From assembly GCA_934718135.1 (NCBI GenBank), contig CAKUZW010000001.1, forward strand, positions 186,001-250,000: DNA of 64,000 nt, in the 5' to 3' direction. Shown here in pieces: positions 51,339 to 61,015 of this stretch. Every line of letters begins with the position of its first letter. Within the stretch, counting starts at the first letter, position 1. A program made the translations under genes and the position numbers. The DNA is from an uncultured Candidatus Melainabacteria bacterium (GTDB lineage Bacteria; Cyanobacteriota; Vampirovibrionia; Gastranaerophilales; Gastranaerophilaceae). Below the pieces are notes generated by a model. It did no database searches, had not been told where the DNA came from, and saw nothing but the letters and a program-made list of their open reading frames with translations.

Positions 51339-52805
51339 TTAAAGAATAACTTCCTTAATCATAGCTGGATTTTCAGTAGATATTGGAAGTTCTATTTTAA
51401 AAGTGTTGGTTGTACCGTTTGCATCTAATGAAATTTTGCCGTTATGTGCTTCTACAATCTTTTTGCAGAAATATAAACCTAATCCAACACCGTTATTTTC
51501 GGTCAATTGATGTCCACAAACGTATTTGTCAAAAATTTGAGCTTTTAATTCGTCATCAATCTCATCACTTTGATTTTTGAATGTTAAAGAAAAAGTATGT
51601 TTATTTTTTATTAGTGAAATTTCTAAAACAGAATTTTCAAATGCGTAATTTATACCATTGTTTAGCATATTTCCAACTACTCGGCGAAGTTGAATTTCAT
51701 CAGCATTAATTACATTTTCCTGTTCTGAAGCTTCAAAATTCAACACAATTTTCACATTTTTGGCTTCGCCTAAATCACGGATTGATTTTGCCATTTTCCT
51801 GATTAAGTTTTCAAAATTAAAATCAGTCGGAGCAAGTCTTATAATGCCATTACTTTCTTTGCTGACTTTTAATAGTGAAGACAACATTGTACGCATATAT
51901 TTTGAAGACTCAATAATCAATCCAAAAATTTCATCCTGTTGAGCATTCATTTTTCCTTGAAAATCTTTATACAACATTTCCAAAGAACTTATTTGAGCTT
52001 GTAGTGGATTTTTCAAGTCATGAGTTAATGTTGCAAGAAATAAATTTCTTTGCATATCAACATGTTTTTCAAAGTCGATATTTTTAGCGATAGTAACAAG
52101 TCCTTTGATATCATTTTCACTTGTCAAAATCGGAACTTTATGAATTCTGTACCAATGAAGGGTTCCATTTGCATCAATAGCGGATTTTTCTTTTCTGAGG
52201 CTTTTCTTATTTTGTAGAACATAATTGTCTTCATTTGTAATTTCTTCTGCAGCTTCAACCATATCAATTTTTATATCATCCGCAAAACAATCAATCCCGT
52301 CATATACAAACTTTTTAACTCTTTCCGCCGCAATGATTAGATTTCTATATTCATCTTTCATATAGACCAACACGGGCAAGTTATCTAGCAAAGTATTTAA
52401 TTGATAATTCTTTTCTAATAGTCTGGTGCGAAGATTGTCTTCTTTTGTAACATCAAAAGATACAGTTAAAACGCCTTCAACAATTCCATTTTTAATAATT
52501 GGAGTAATGGTTTGTTTAATTACTTTTCTAATTCCAAAAGATACAAATTTGAAAATAAATGTTTGAGATTCAAAACTTGTAATAGCTTTCAGAGATTTAT
52601 CTACAATAATATCAACGCAATCCGGCGGAAGTAATTTTTCAATCGAATTTCCGATGATTAATCCCTTTTTGTCTTCCCCGACCAATCCTAAAAAAGCTTT
52701 ATTATACGCAACATAATTAAGGTTTAAATCCTTGACGGTCACAATATCTTCACAATACTCTAAAACCGCGTCTAATAAATGCTCTTTGCTTTTTACATTA
52801 ATCAT
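51339..52805 (-). CDS. PAS-domain sensor histidine kinase (cytoplasmic)
   Basis: 488 aa without membrane helices. Two PAS domains (about 5-120 and 130-255) are followed by a HisKA H-box THDLKNPLQAQ and an HATPase domain with N-box NMLNNGINYAFEN and G-box NGVGLGLYFCKKIVEAHNG. The usual DxGxGI G1 motif is replaced by KNQSDEIDDE, so nucleotide binding may be altered. No response-regulator gene is adjacent, so the partner is elsewhere. Senses a cytoplasmic or redox signal, by inference from PAS. Confidence 0.93.
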   Translation of the reverse strand: MINVKSKEHLLDAVLEYCEDIVTVKDLNLNYVAYNKAFLGLVGEDKKGLIIGNSIEKLLPPDCVDIIVDKSLKAITSFESQTFIFKFVSFGIRKVIKQTITPIIKNGIVEGVLTVSFDVTKEDNLRTRLLEKNYQLNTLLDNLPVLVYMKDEYRNLIIAAERVKKFVYDGIDCFADDIKIDMVEAAEEITNEDNYVLQNKKSLRKEKSAIDANGTLHWYRIHKVPILTSENDIKGLVTIAKNIDFEKHVDMQRNLFLATLTHDLKNPLQAQISSLEMLYKDFQGKMNAQQDEIFGLIIESSKYMRTMLSSLLKVSKESNGIIRLAPTDFNFENLIRKMAKSIRDLGEAKNVKIVLNFEASEQENVINADEIQLRRVVGNMLNNGINYAFENSVLEISLIKNKHTFSLTFKNQSDEIDDELKAQIFDKYVCGHQLTENNGVGLGLYFCKKIVEAHNGKISLDANGTTNTFKIELPISTENPAMIKEVIL

Positions 52806-52951
52806 AAAAATAAAAAATACTTACTTCTAACGCGTAAATACTACACCTATAAAAGTAACAGGGCAATTAGCCATGTGGCTAACATTTCTTATTTTTTTTG
52901 AAATCTATTCTCAGGTTGAAAGAATTGATTGTTAATAGTAGAATTAGACCG

Positions 52952-53587
52952 ATGAAAGAATTATTCGAATTTGACAAATCATTAAACAAATGTGTAATAG
53001 GGACAGATGAAGCAGGAAGAGGCCCTGCAGCAGGTGGTGTTTTTGCCGCTTGTGTGTATTTTCCTGAAGTTAAAGAGTCCCTAATTTCAGATTTAGAACG
53101 ATTAAATGATTCAAAAAAGTTGTCTAAAGTTGCACGAGAAAAATTGTACGATGTCATTATTCGCAATTCAGTGAATTCAGTAGTTTGTGTTGAAGTTGAA
53201 GAAATTGAAAAAATAAATATATTAAATGCGTCACTAAAAGCAATGAAACTTGCTTGCGAAAATGTTATCGCAGAAGCAAAGCTGAAAGATTTTATAACTC
53301 TCGTTGATGGAAATAAATTGATAAAAAATTATACATATCCTCAAAAATTTATAATTAAAGGTGATGGAACATCTGCTTCAATTGCAGCAGCAAGTATTTT
53401 AGCCAAAGTTACAAGAGATAACTATATGGATGAACTTTCTTCAAAATTTCCGCAATACGGTTGGAATAGAAATGCAGGTTATTTGACACCGGAACATTTA
53501 AAGGCAATTGATACATACGGTTTAACAAAGCACCACAGACCGTCATTTTTACAAAAACATTTTGAAAAACAATTAACCTTGTTTTAA
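52952..53587 (+). CDS. rnhB: Ribonuclease HII
   Basis: 211 aa, the usual RNase HII length from the ATG at 52952 (an in-frame ATG at 52898 would add 18 odd residues). The first motif GTDEAGRGPAAGG gives D19 and E20; later Asp residues in LNDSKKLS and TLVDGNKLI complete the site. It removes ribonucleotides and RNA primers from DNA. KVTRDNYMDEL and YLTPEHLKAI are also family features. Confidence 0.96.
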   Translation: MKELFEFDKSLNKCVIGTDEAGRGPAAGGVFAACVYFPEVKESLISDLERLNDSKKLSKVAREKLYDVIIRNSVNSVVCVEVEEIEKINILNASLKAMKLACENVIAEAKLKDFITLVDGNKLIKNYTYPQKFIIKGDGTSASIAAASILAKVTRDNYMDELSSKFPQYGWNRNAGYLTPEHLKAIDTYGLTKHHRPSFLQKHFEKQLTLF

Positions 53588-53597
53588 TTAATTTTCT

Positions 53598-54389
53598 TTA
53601 TTTATAGATAAAATTACCAATTTGAACTTTTGTCACATACATTGTTTCGCAAGCGGATCCTTCCGTATCTGTTCGGGATAGGCTTGTGTGGGTGTATTGT
53701 GGGATTGCTCCTTGGTGTGATGTGAATTTCATATCCACAAGTTCTCCTTCAATTTTTACCTTGTCGTAAAGTTTTAATTTCAACATTGCAGCCATAACAT
53801 TGTTGTTTGCAGGGATTATATGTGTGTGAGAAATATGAGATGTTATATATTGTTCTGTTAATGGCGTATCATATTTCCATTGCCAATATAAGATTCTAGA
53901 ACCTGTCAATTCTACTTTTTGACTATATATTTTAAAATACTTTTTGAAAAATTGAGGTTCACTCATGTCTTTTCCCCAAGTTGCTCCTAAATCGTATAAT
54001 GCCGATTTATCAAAATATCCTTTGGTCAATAGAAAATCATGATTAAATGCAACAACTCGACCGGATAAAGTATAATGTGCTTGTGGAATAAGTTCTACCT
54101 TAGTTTTGCTAATTAGTGATTTGTATGTAAAAGTTTTAGCTTTTTGCAAATCTTTAGAATAGTTTTTTTGAACGGGATCATTTATTAGTGAAATTTCGCT
54201 ATTTGTAAATCCGCTCGGAATGGCAATCCCAAATTTTAACCAATAAGCAATCCAACCACGAAACATAAACATCAAAACAATTACACTAACAATAGTGATT
54301 TTTTCAAGTCTATATTGATAATTTAAGGTGTCTCTATAAAGTTTAGCATCAATTTGTGCTGTTGTAGAGCTGTTAAAAACACTATCCAT
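53598..54389 (-). CDS. Single-pass membrane protein of unknown function
   Basis: 263 aa. One membrane helix near residue 31 (KITIVSVIVLMFMFRGWIAY) precedes an extracytoplasmic domain of about 215 residues with YTLSGRVVAFNHDF and a closing HTSLSRTDTEGSACETMYVT. This C-terminal motif is seen in uncharacterised proteins of other Gram-negatives, from memory. It converges on rnhB with 10 bases between. Function unknown. Confidence 0.75.
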   Translation of the reverse strand: MDSVFNSSTTAQIDAKLYRDTLNYQYRLEKITIVSVIVLMFMFRGWIAYWLKFGIAIPSGFTNSEISLINDPVQKNYSKDLQKAKTFTYKSLISKTKVELIPQAHYTLSGRVVAFNHDFLLTKGYFDKSALYDLGATWGKDMSEPQFFKKYFKIYSQKVELTGSRILYWQWKYDTPLTEQYITSHISHTHIIPANNNVMAAMLKLKLYDKVKIEGELVDMKFTSHQGAIPQYTHTSLSRTDTEGSACETMYVTKVQIGNFIYK

Positions 54390-54533
54390 TCTGCTATTTT
54401 ACATTGTATTTAATTCAAAGTAAAGAATGTTATTGTGTTAATAATTGTTAACATTTTCGCCGAAAATTTAAAGATTATTCCTAATGATGTCGATAACACT
54501 TATGTAATCAGAAAGTCCAAGGAGTAAACAATA

Positions 54534-54689
54534 ATGCTAAAGAAGATAACAACACCATCAAATAACAGATGCGAATGTGTTGAATTAATATTAAGAGGAG
54601 CAAAGAAACGCAGAACATTAGCGTATTCAAATGCTGCAATGATAAATTCAGATGCAGGTATGAAGGCAAATTTGGTTGCTGTTAAGTAG
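54534..54689 (+). CDS. Small Cys-containing protein
   Basis: 51 aa: MLKKITTPSNNRCECVELIL, then RGAKKRRTLAYSNAAMINSD and AGMKANLVAVK. CAAGGAG lies about 10 bases before the ATG, the best ribosome-binding site in this stretch, and a terminator follows at 54742. The CEC pair and basic patch could bind metal or nucleic acid. No family recognised. Confidence 0.6.
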   Translation: MLKKITTPSNNRCECVELILRGAKKRRTLAYSNAAMINSDAGMKANLVAVK

Positions 54690-54741
54690 CACAAAATTTG
54701 TTAAAACTTAAAATAATAAGAAAAGAGAGTTTTTTAATAAA

Positions 54742-54769
54742 GCCGGTAAGCTGTGTGCTTCCGGCATTT
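54742..54769 (+). terminator. Terminator before comF
   Basis: GCCGG-T-AAGC pairs with GCTTCCGGC around TGTGT with one bulged T, then a run of T. It ends the transcript of the 51-aa gene. Confidence 0.82.
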
Positions 54770-54792
54770 TTATTTATGCTAGAATATTTGTT

Positions 54793-55443
54793 ATGAAATC
54801 TTTTTTATTAGACCTGCTTGATTGGATTTACAAGAAAAAATGTTACTTTTGTAAACGTTCAAAAGAATCTGTAAAAATGTGTTCTGATTGTTTTGATGAA
54901 CTGGAATTTTTGCCTGTTCAAGTAAATAGAAAATTTAAAGGGGTAAATATTTATTGTGCCGGTGTTTATTCTAAAAATCTTCAAAAACTTATCCGAGGTT
55001 TAAAATACCATGGCCAAAGAGAATTAGCCTATTATCTTGCAAAATTCATGTATGAATATTGGAAAAGGTTAGATTTAGGGGATGATTTTCAAATTGTACC
55101 CGTTCCAATTTTCCCAAAGCGTGAAAAGAAACGAAAATACAACCACATGGATCTTGTTGCGGGTGAACTTGCAAAACTTGGGGATTTTGTAGTAAATACC
55201 GATACAATCAAACGAACTAAAGATACAAAACCGCAATATAAATTAAACAAATCCCAAAGAATTGAAAATTTGTCGAATGCTTTTTCTGTCGACAAATCAA
55301 AACTGATTGAAGGTAAAAAATTACTAATAATTGATGACATCTGCACAACCGGATCAACTTTTGAAGAAATGATAAAAGAGTTTAATAATGCAGGAATTTA
55401 TGATATAGTTTGTTTTGCAGCAACGACTCCTTGGGGAGGTTAA
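54793..55443 (+). CDS. comF: ComF-family phosphoribosyltransferase-like protein
   Basis: 216 aa. An N-terminal zinc-finger-like C17-x2-C20 and C31-x2-C34 precedes the phosphoribosyltransferase-like core with the PRPP loop LLIIDDICTTGST at about 177-189. ComF takes part in DNA uptake in naturally competent bacteria. The prepilin-like genes elsewhere in the window fit a competence or type IV pilus setting, by inference. The next gene starts one base after its stop. Confidence 0.92.
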   Translation: MKSFLLDLLDWIYKKKCYFCKRSKESVKMCSDCFDELEFLPVQVNRKFKGVNIYCAGVYSKNLQKLIRGLKYHGQRELAYYLAKFMYEYWKRLDLGDDFQIVPVPIFPKREKKRKYNHMDLVAGELAKLGDFVVNTDTIKRTKDTKPQYKLNKSQRIENLSNAFSVDKSKLIEGKKLLIIDDICTTGSTFEEMIKEFNNAGIYDIVCFAATTPWGG

Positions 55444-55764
55444 ATGATTATTTCAGAATTTGCAAAATATTTACAAGAACATAACGATGATTTACTTACC
55501 CACAAAACCACTCCACTAAAACTTTTATACAAGTGGTTAAAAACCGTTATTAATAAAAATCCTAAAACGAATATTGACAAAATTGCCCACAAAGAAATTT
55601 TGTATTGCGAAAATAAAAATGGAGACTACTTAATAGTTGGGAAATCCGATAGTGGAAGGGTTTTAGTTTCAGCATTAATTAAATTTGCCAAAAGTTATGA
55701 AAACTATAATCATGCCAAATGGATTGAAATGACTGAAAAATCTCTTCGCAAAAAAGACGAGTAG
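55444..55764 (+). CDS. Small protein cotranscribed with comF
   Basis: 106 aa, soluble, helical at both ends (TTPLKLLYKWLKTVINKN and KFAKSYENYNHAKWIEMTEK). Its ATG directly follows the comF stop, with GGAGG inside the comF end, so translation is coupled. The central IAHKEILYCENKNGDYLIVG suggests a small alpha-beta fold. No family recognised. Confidence 0.75.
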   Translation: MIISEFAKYLQEHNDDLLTHKTTPLKLLYKWLKTVINKNPKTNIDKIAHKEILYCENKNGDYLIVGKSDSGRVLVSALIKFAKSYENYNHAKWIEMTEKSLRKKDE

Positions 55765-55822
55765 TATTTGTAATCAAATTGAAAATATGATATATTTTAC
55801 AAAGAATTGAGGGTTTATAAAA

Positions 55823-56488
55823 ATGGCAGAAAATCTAAAATATAAAATCAATGGTTACGGCAATGAAATAATTTTCAAAAAAGACGATCAAACCTTTACT
55901 GATATTGCGGTGAACGGGCTTGGAATTACAATAAATGGGAATAACAACAAAGTAACTATTGAATTGCCTGCTAATTTTATAAATACCGCAATCGTTATAG
56001 ACGGTGATAATAACAAATTTTCTCTAAAAACGACCAAGCATAGAACAATCAGGCACACAACATTTGGACTCGAAGGCGGTTCAGAAATGACTGTCGGAAG
56101 TGGGCTTTCAGTTTATCGAGATGTTCATATTGTAGCCAAAAACGGTAAGAATATTTCAATTGGGGATGAGTGTATGTTTGCTCGAGAAATCATGATTAGA
56201 AATAATGACGGGCATGTAATTCTTGACAAAACTACAGGAGAGGTTTTGAACCCTCCGGAGGATATTGTTATTGGGGATAATGTTTGGGTTGGGGCAAGAG
56301 TAATGATTTTGAAAGGTACTGTTGTCCCAAACGGTTCTGTAGTCGGAGCTATGGCAATGGTCAATAAAAAATTTGAAGAAGAAAATATTCTAATTGCCGG
56401 AGTTCCTGCCAAAAAAGTTCGTTCAAATATAGAATGGCGAAGAGAAGATTTTGCTAAATATATGAAGAATAACCCGTCATCTTTTTAA
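55823..56488 (+). CDS. Hexapeptide-repeat (left-handed beta-helix) acyltransferase
   Basis: 221 aa. Repeated [ILV]-G-x-x-x-x steps and the motif VIGDNVWVGARVMILKGTVV, then VVGAMAMVNKKFEEENILIA-GVPAKKVR, are typical of LbH acetyltransferases for sugars or amino sugars. A catalytic His would be expected in 'VHIVAKNG' (about residue 101). GGGTTT precedes the ATG. Probably modifies a surface polysaccharide; the substrate cannot be told. Confidence 0.86.
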   Translation: MAENLKYKINGYGNEIIFKKDDQTFTDIAVNGLGITINGNNNKVTIELPANFINTAIVIDGDNNKFSLKTTKHRTIRHTTFGLEGGSEMTVGSGLSVYRDVHIVAKNGKNISIGDECMFAREIMIRNNDGHVILDKTTGEVLNPPEDIVIGDNVWVGARVMILKGTVVPNGSVVGAMAMVNKKFEEENILIAGVPAKKVRSNIEWRREDFAKYMKNNPSSF

Positions 56489-56635
56489 TAGAAATATTAT
56501 AGCAAATTTTTTAATATTGTATTAATTGTAGTTAACTTTGCCCTGTTAGACTTAATAATTTCAAGATTTTTTAAGATGTTTTGCTACAATTCTTCGTTTG
56601 TTTTAAATCCGCCAAAAGAAAAATGTTGATTTATT

Positions 56636-56700
56636 AACAAATCAAATGGATAGACCCTGAATCACGCACTTCGCTACCGCTCGTGCTGTTCAGGGTGACA
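56636..56700 (+). repeat. 65-bp dispersed repeat, copy 2
   Basis: Same 65 bases as 16057-16121 apart from a few changes. In both places it is followed by prepilin-related DNA on the same strand. Confidence 0.85.
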
Positions 56701-56749
56701 CCTCAATAGTCGTCATTCTGAGGGCACGCGAGCAAGAGGATGTAATAAA

Positions 56750-56860
56750 AACGCTACAACTTATGCTTATGGAATGGGACGACCTGGGGTTGGAACAGCA
56801 TGTGCGGCTTTAATATTCAAGGACGGGTGGAAAATTTCTAACGATTATCCTTGGAATTAA
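56750..56860 (+). pseudogene. 3' relic of a prepilin-like gene
   Basis: The frame encodes NATTYAYGMGRPGVGTACAA then LIFKDGWKISNDYPWN and stop. This matches the end of the prepilins at 8977 and 12629 (DACAAVIMMDGWKI[GS]KDYPW). Everything upstream of it is repeat sequence, so a gene was cut off by a rearrangement at a repeat. No start or stalk helix remains. Confidence 0.82.
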
Positions 56861-56916
56861 TTCCATTCAAAAATATTGCTTTTAATAACAATGAACTTGT
56901 GCTAAAATCTATTATT

Positions 56917-58110
56917 ATGAAAAAGATTTTTATTATATTGGCATTATTATTAACTTCAGGATTAGGTGCATTCGCTCAAGATACCAATTTAACATTTTTA
57001 TACATCAACGGCTCAAACAATAACGATACAAAAATGAAGGACTGGTATATAAATGGGGTAAATAAACTTCATCCTGTAATGAAAAAAAAGTTTGAAAAAA
57101 ACTCTGCGATAAAAAAATGGACCAAAGATAATAAATTAACTATAGAGGATAAACCACAAATATTTTTCTGGGGTTACAACAGCAAAACCGATTTGGATTT
57201 TGTCAAAGACAGATTAAATATTTCAAAAGCGTACAGTTCAACTCTTGCTTACGAAGTTCGTAGTTTACTTACTCAATTTATGCATGACGCAATTTGGGTA
57301 CAAAAAACTCATAATATGCTACCTATTTTAGATGAATTGAATGAAGAAGTTAAAATTCAAGCTAAAAACGGTCAAAATGTAATTCTGTTTGGATATTCAG
57401 CGGGTTCTTTTGTTACTTATCAATATTTAGTTTACAAAATCCCTTATATCAATTTGGAGAAACTTTTTGAAGCTCTTCAAGTTGATGAAGAGACATTGAA
57501 TTTTGTCAAAGCAAATCCGCAAAAAGATACGTGCCTTTCTGCAATCTCTTATGACAAAGGCAACTTAGGGGTTTTAACAAATGGGGGGCATTTAGTTCTA
57601 AATCAAAATCCTGAAAAATTAAAAGAAAATTATTTAAAAATGGATGAAGCGACAGACAAATACTGTGCACCTAAGGGTTATGTTCGAGGAGTTGTGAATT
57701 TTGCAAGTCCTGTACCTTTATTTTATTCAGATATTGCCGATCCGAATTATGATTTTAATTATTACAACAAATATTTAATCAAATATGTTTTGGAAAACGG
57801 GATTTATTTCTTGACCGTAAACTTTAGAGAAGACCCGTTGGGATTTCCGTCCAGCAGAAATCTTACAAATGAACAAATTGCAGAAAAGTTAGGGCTTGAT
57901 ATTATCAACCCGACAGGTGTAATTTATGACCATTCAAGTGTTTGGTCAAGACGCTCCGCTCTTTTTGCTCACACTTCTTATTGGACAGCAAGAGGAACTT
58001 TTACAAACGGAGTTGTTAAAAGTTTTGTCAATGGAACAAAATTTCAATATGATACAAAATATCAAAACAAAGTGTTAAAAAAGAAAAGTAAGAAATCAGA
58101 GGTATTATAA
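56917..58110 (+). CDS. Secreted alpha/beta-hydrolase-like protein
   Basis: 397 aa from the ATG at 56917, which gives a signal peptide (MKKIFIILALLLTSGLGAFA); the in-frame ATG at 56851 would add 22 residues from the prepilin relic region. VILFGYSAGSFVTYQYLVYK has the GxSxG nucleophile elbow (Ser near 178). Length and insertions differ from standard esterases. Its stop overlaps the next start by one base. Likely a periplasmic hydrolase of unknown substrate. Confidence 0.78.
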   Translation: MKKIFIILALLLTSGLGAFAQDTNLTFLYINGSNNNDTKMKDWYINGVNKLHPVMKKKFEKNSAIKKWTKDNKLTIEDKPQIFFWGYNSKTDLDFVKDRLNISKAYSSTLAYEVRSLLTQFMHDAIWVQKTHNMLPILDELNEEVKIQAKNGQNVILFGYSAGSFVTYQYLVYKIPYINLEKLFEALQVDEETLNFVKANPQKDTCLSAISYDKGNLGVLTNGGHLVLNQNPEKLKENYLKMDEATDKYCAPKGYVRGVVNFASPVPLFYSDIADPNYDFNYYNKYLIKYVLENGIYFLTVNFREDPLGFPSSRNLTNEQIAEKLGLDIINPTGVIYDHSSVWSRRSALFAHTSYWTARGTFTNGVVKSFVNGTKFQYDTKYQNKVLKKKSKKSEVL

Positions 58111-58709
58111 TGACACAAACAAAAGTAAATTCAGTATTATTTGACCCCGGGTATGCCCAACATACAACAATTTTATCTATAGGTTCAGAATATTTATATG
58201 CTCAAATTAATCAATTCAAAAATTTGGGTCAGAGAAAAATGAAATTCAAAATGCTTTATCCGCAAATTTTAAAAATGGCTGATAATAATGTTGGATTTTG
58301 CTTAGGAAGCTTGCTTTGGGCGGTTTATATAAAATCTTTAGGGGATAATATCGAAATTGAAGGGAACCCATGTTTAGGCGGAACTTATGACGAAGCAGAA
58401 ACTGTTGAGGAAGCCGATTTTTCTATAGAATTCTTTACTCAAATAAAAAAAGATACAAAATATTACCTTGGAAAAGATTACCAAATTAACCCGACATATA
58501 TCAAAATTCTTGAATTATATAAAGAATTTTTGACCTTGAATTTCAGTTTTGTTAACACAAAAACGACCGGAGAGGTAAAACTTCCACAAGGTTTTAAAAT
58601 TCCAAATGAAGAAGATTTGAACAAAATTCATTCTAAAATTCAAGAAGTAATTTCAAACGGACAATTATTAGAAATGTTGCCATTACTTGATTTGGTATAC
58701 GAAGGATAA
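58110..58709 (+). CDS. Uncharacterised protein between hydrolase and nagZ
   Basis: 199 aa, soluble, alpha-beta. LFDPGYAQHTTILSIGSEYL at the start and the acidic EADFSIEFFTQI in the middle. It overlaps the preceding gene by one base (ATAATG) and precedes nagZ by one base, so the three form an operon. No family recognised. Confidence 0.75.
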   Translation: MTQTKVNSVLFDPGYAQHTTILSIGSEYLYAQINQFKNLGQRKMKFKMLYPQILKMADNNVGFCLGSLLWAVYIKSLGDNIEIEGNPCLGGTYDEAETVEEADFSIEFFTQIKKDTKYYLGKDYQINPTYIKILELYKEFLTLNFSFVNTKTTGEVKLPQGFKIPNEEDLNKIHSKIQEVISNGQLLEMLPLLDLVYEG

Positions 58710-58710
58710 G

Positions 58711-59685
58711 ATGGATAATTTAAAAGAAAAACTTAACCAAATGTTCATTCTCGGAACAGAGGGCGGATACTATAAAGAGTTGCTAAAACAAGGTTTAGGG
58801 GGAATTATATTTTTTACAAAAGATATTCAAACCCCTGAACAATTTAAGGCTCTTATATCTGATATAAAAGCGGAAGCGAAAATTCCACCTTTTTTATCAA
58901 TTGACCAAGAAGGCGGAAGGGTAGAACGAACCGAAAATATTCATAATGGGAAGAAATATTTATCTGCCAAATTTGCATTTGAAAAAGGAGAAGATTTTTT
59001 AAAACAGCAAACAGAGGATATTGCAAAAGAACTAAAATCATACGGGATAAATTTAAATTTCTCGCCATGCATTGATACAAACACAAATCCCAATAATCCT
59101 ATAATCGGTGTTAGAGCATTTTCTTCTAATCCGGATGAAGTTATTGTAGGAGAAAAAATTGTATCAAAAACCTATGAAAAAAATGACATAATTCCTTGTG
59201 TGAAACATTTCCCCGGGCATGGAGATGCCAATTCGGACAGCCATTTAACTTTACCTAAAATAGACTTACCATTAGAAGAGATGGAGAAAACTCACATCAA
59301 ACCATTCAAATCTGCAATAGAAAACGGGATTGATATGGTTATGGTTGCACATCTTTTCTGTACCTGTTTTGAGAAAGAAGAAATACCAACATCTTTAAGC
59401 AAAAATGCCATTACATATTTAAGAAATGCCCTGCATTTTAATGGAGTTGCGGTTTCAGACGATATGGTTATGAAAGGGGTTGCAAAATTTGGAGATGTTG
59501 AAGCTTGTGAAATTGGAATAAGAGCAGGTTTAAACCTATTCATCTATAGATATTCAGACGAAAAAACTCTTAATATAATCCAATCAATTTATGAAAAAGC
59601 CAAAACAGATATGGATTTGCAAACAAAAATTGAAGAGTCTTATAACAAAATAATTCAGCTTAAAAATAAATACAATTTTACATAA
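58711..59685 (+). CDS. nagZ: Beta-N-acetylhexosaminidase, GH3 family (NagZ)
   Basis: 324 aa from the ATG at 58711 (GAAGGATAAG directly upstream). SIDQEGGRVER at 63-73 and KHFPGHGD at 165-172 with H178 are GH3 NagZ hallmarks; the catalytic Asp lies in VAVSDDMVMKGV. It removes GlcNAc from muropeptides during cell-wall recycling. Cytoplasmic, with no signal peptide. Third gene of the 56917 operon. Confidence 0.92.
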   Translation: MDNLKEKLNQMFILGTEGGYYKELLKQGLGGIIFFTKDIQTPEQFKALISDIKAEAKIPPFLSIDQEGGRVERTENIHNGKKYLSAKFAFEKGEDFLKQQTEDIAKELKSYGINLNFSPCIDTNTNPNNPIIGVRAFSSNPDEVIVGEKIVSKTYEKNDIIPCVKHFPGHGDANSDSHLTLPKIDLPLEEMEKTHIKPFKSAIENGIDMVMVAHLFCTCFEKEEIPTSLSKNAITYLRNALHFNGVAVSDDMVMKGVAKFGDVEACEIGIRAGLNLFIYRYSDEKTLNIIQSIYEKAKTDMDLQTKIEESYNKIIQLKNKYNFT

Positions 59686-59700
59686 AAATTTTTCACAAAC

Positions 59701-59729
59701 TTGCGTAAAATATTTCTCTTAGTTATAAT
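59701..59729 (+). promoter_or_regulatory. Promoter of glyA
   Basis: TTGCGT (59701-59706), a 17-base spacer, then TATAAT (59724-59729). The start codon of glyA lies 24 bases further, giving a short leader that includes AAGGGAGAG. Confidence 0.8.
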
Positions 59730-59752
59730 TAAATTTAATAAAGGGAGAGTGT

Positions 59753-60994
59753 ATGAATTTAGAGAATATAAAAAAAGTTGATCCGCAAGTTGCACAGCAA
59801 ATCGAATTGGAATTACAAAGACAACAAGAAACAATTGAACTTATTGCGAGTGAAAATTGTACGTCTTTAGCTGTTATGGAAGCATGCGGAAGCGTTTTGA
59901 CAAATAAATACGCAGAAGGCAAACCTCATAAAAGGTACTACAACGGATGTGAGCATATTGATGTAATTGAAGAAATTGCACAAAAAAGAGCATGTGAACT
60001 TTTCCACATGGAGCATGCCAATGTTCAACCTCATAGTGGTGCTCAAGCAAATATGGCAGTGTTTATGGCTACAATGAAACCCGGAGATAGGGTTTTGAGC
60101 ATGGATTTGTCAAATGGTGGACACCTTTCTCATGGTTCTCCTGTAAACTTTTCCGGCATGTATTTTGATGTAAAAAGTTATGGAATAAATGAAAACGGTG
60201 AAATTGATTACGATGATGTTCGCAAGATGGCAATCGAACATAAACCGAAATTAATAATTTGTGGTGCAAGTAATTATTCTAAAATTATCGACTTCAAAAA
60301 ATTTAGAGAAATTGCTGATGAAGTTGGAGCATTATTGCTTGCTGATATTGCACACATCGCAGGACTTGTTGTCGCTGGAGTTCATCCATCTCCTGCTCCG
60401 TATTGTGATTTTGTTACAACAACAACTCACAAATCCCTAAGAGGTCCACGTGGCGGAATTATTATGTGCAAAGAAAAATTTGCAAAAGATATTGATAAAG
60501 CCGTATTCCCTGGAATGCAAGGCGGACCGCTTGAACATATTATTGCAGGAAAAGCTGTTGCACTTTTGGAAGCTTCTAAGCTTGAATTTATTGACTATGC
60601 AAAACAGATTGTAAAAAATGCTAAAGCCTTGGCACAAGGATTGATGGATAACGGACTTGATATTGTTGGCGGAATGACAGAAAATCACCTTATGACTCTT
60701 GATTTGAGAAAAACAGGTAAGACAGGTAAAGATATGGCAAATGTATTAGAAAGAGTAGGAATTACCGCAAATAAAAATACCGTACCAAATGATCCGCAAA
60801 GCCCGTTTGTTACAAGCGGAATAAGACTAGGTACACCTGCTGTAACAACAAGAGGATTTAAAGAGGACGATATGAAAGAAGTTGCAAAAATTATTGCATC
60901 TGCGATATTTTCGTCAGATAATGAAGAAGAATTGAACAAATTGAGAGAAAAATCTCTTCAACTTTGTAAAAAATATCCACTATACAGTAAGTAA
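59753..60994 (+). CDS. glyA: Serine hydroxymethyltransferase
   Basis: 413 aa, normal length. The PLP-binding lysine is K227 in [43 protein letters not shown] and the C-terminal [14 protein letters not shown] are family signatures. It converts serine plus tetrahydrofolate to glycine plus methylene-THF; FolC at 7.7 kb makes the polyglutamated cofactor. It is followed by the WecA/TagO-like gene with 21 bases between. Confidence 0.97.
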   Translation: MNLENIKKVDPQVAQQIELELQRQQETIELIASENCTSLAVMEACGSVLTNKYAEGKPHKRYYNGCEHIDVIEEIAQKRACELFHMEHANVQPHSGAQANMAVFMATMKPGDRVLSMDLSNGGHLSHGSPVNFSGMYFDVKSYGINENGEIDYDDVRKMAIEHKPKLIICGASNYSKIIDFKKFREIADEVGALLLADIAHIAGLVVAGVHPSPAPYCDFVTTTTHKSLRGPRGGIIMCKEKFAKDIDKAVFPGMQGGPLEHIIAGKAVALLEASKLEFIDYAKQIVKNAKALAQGLMDNGLDIVGGMTENHLMTLDLRKTGKTGKDMANVLERVGITANKNTVPNDPQSPFVTSGIRLGTPAVTTRGFKEDDMKEVAKIIASAIFSSDNEEELNKLREKSLQLCKKYPLYSK

Positions 60995-61015
60995 AAATTA
61001 AGGAGAAAAATTATA

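Larger units (their letters stand above)
56489..56916. other. Intergenic region with a dispersed repeat and a prepilin relic
   Basis: Contains the 65-bp repeat at 56636-56700, a GTCATTCTGAGGGC stretch at 56712, and the 3' relic of a prepilin gene at 56750-56860. The promoter of the secreted-protein gene at 56917 overlaps the relic. Confidence 0.75.
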
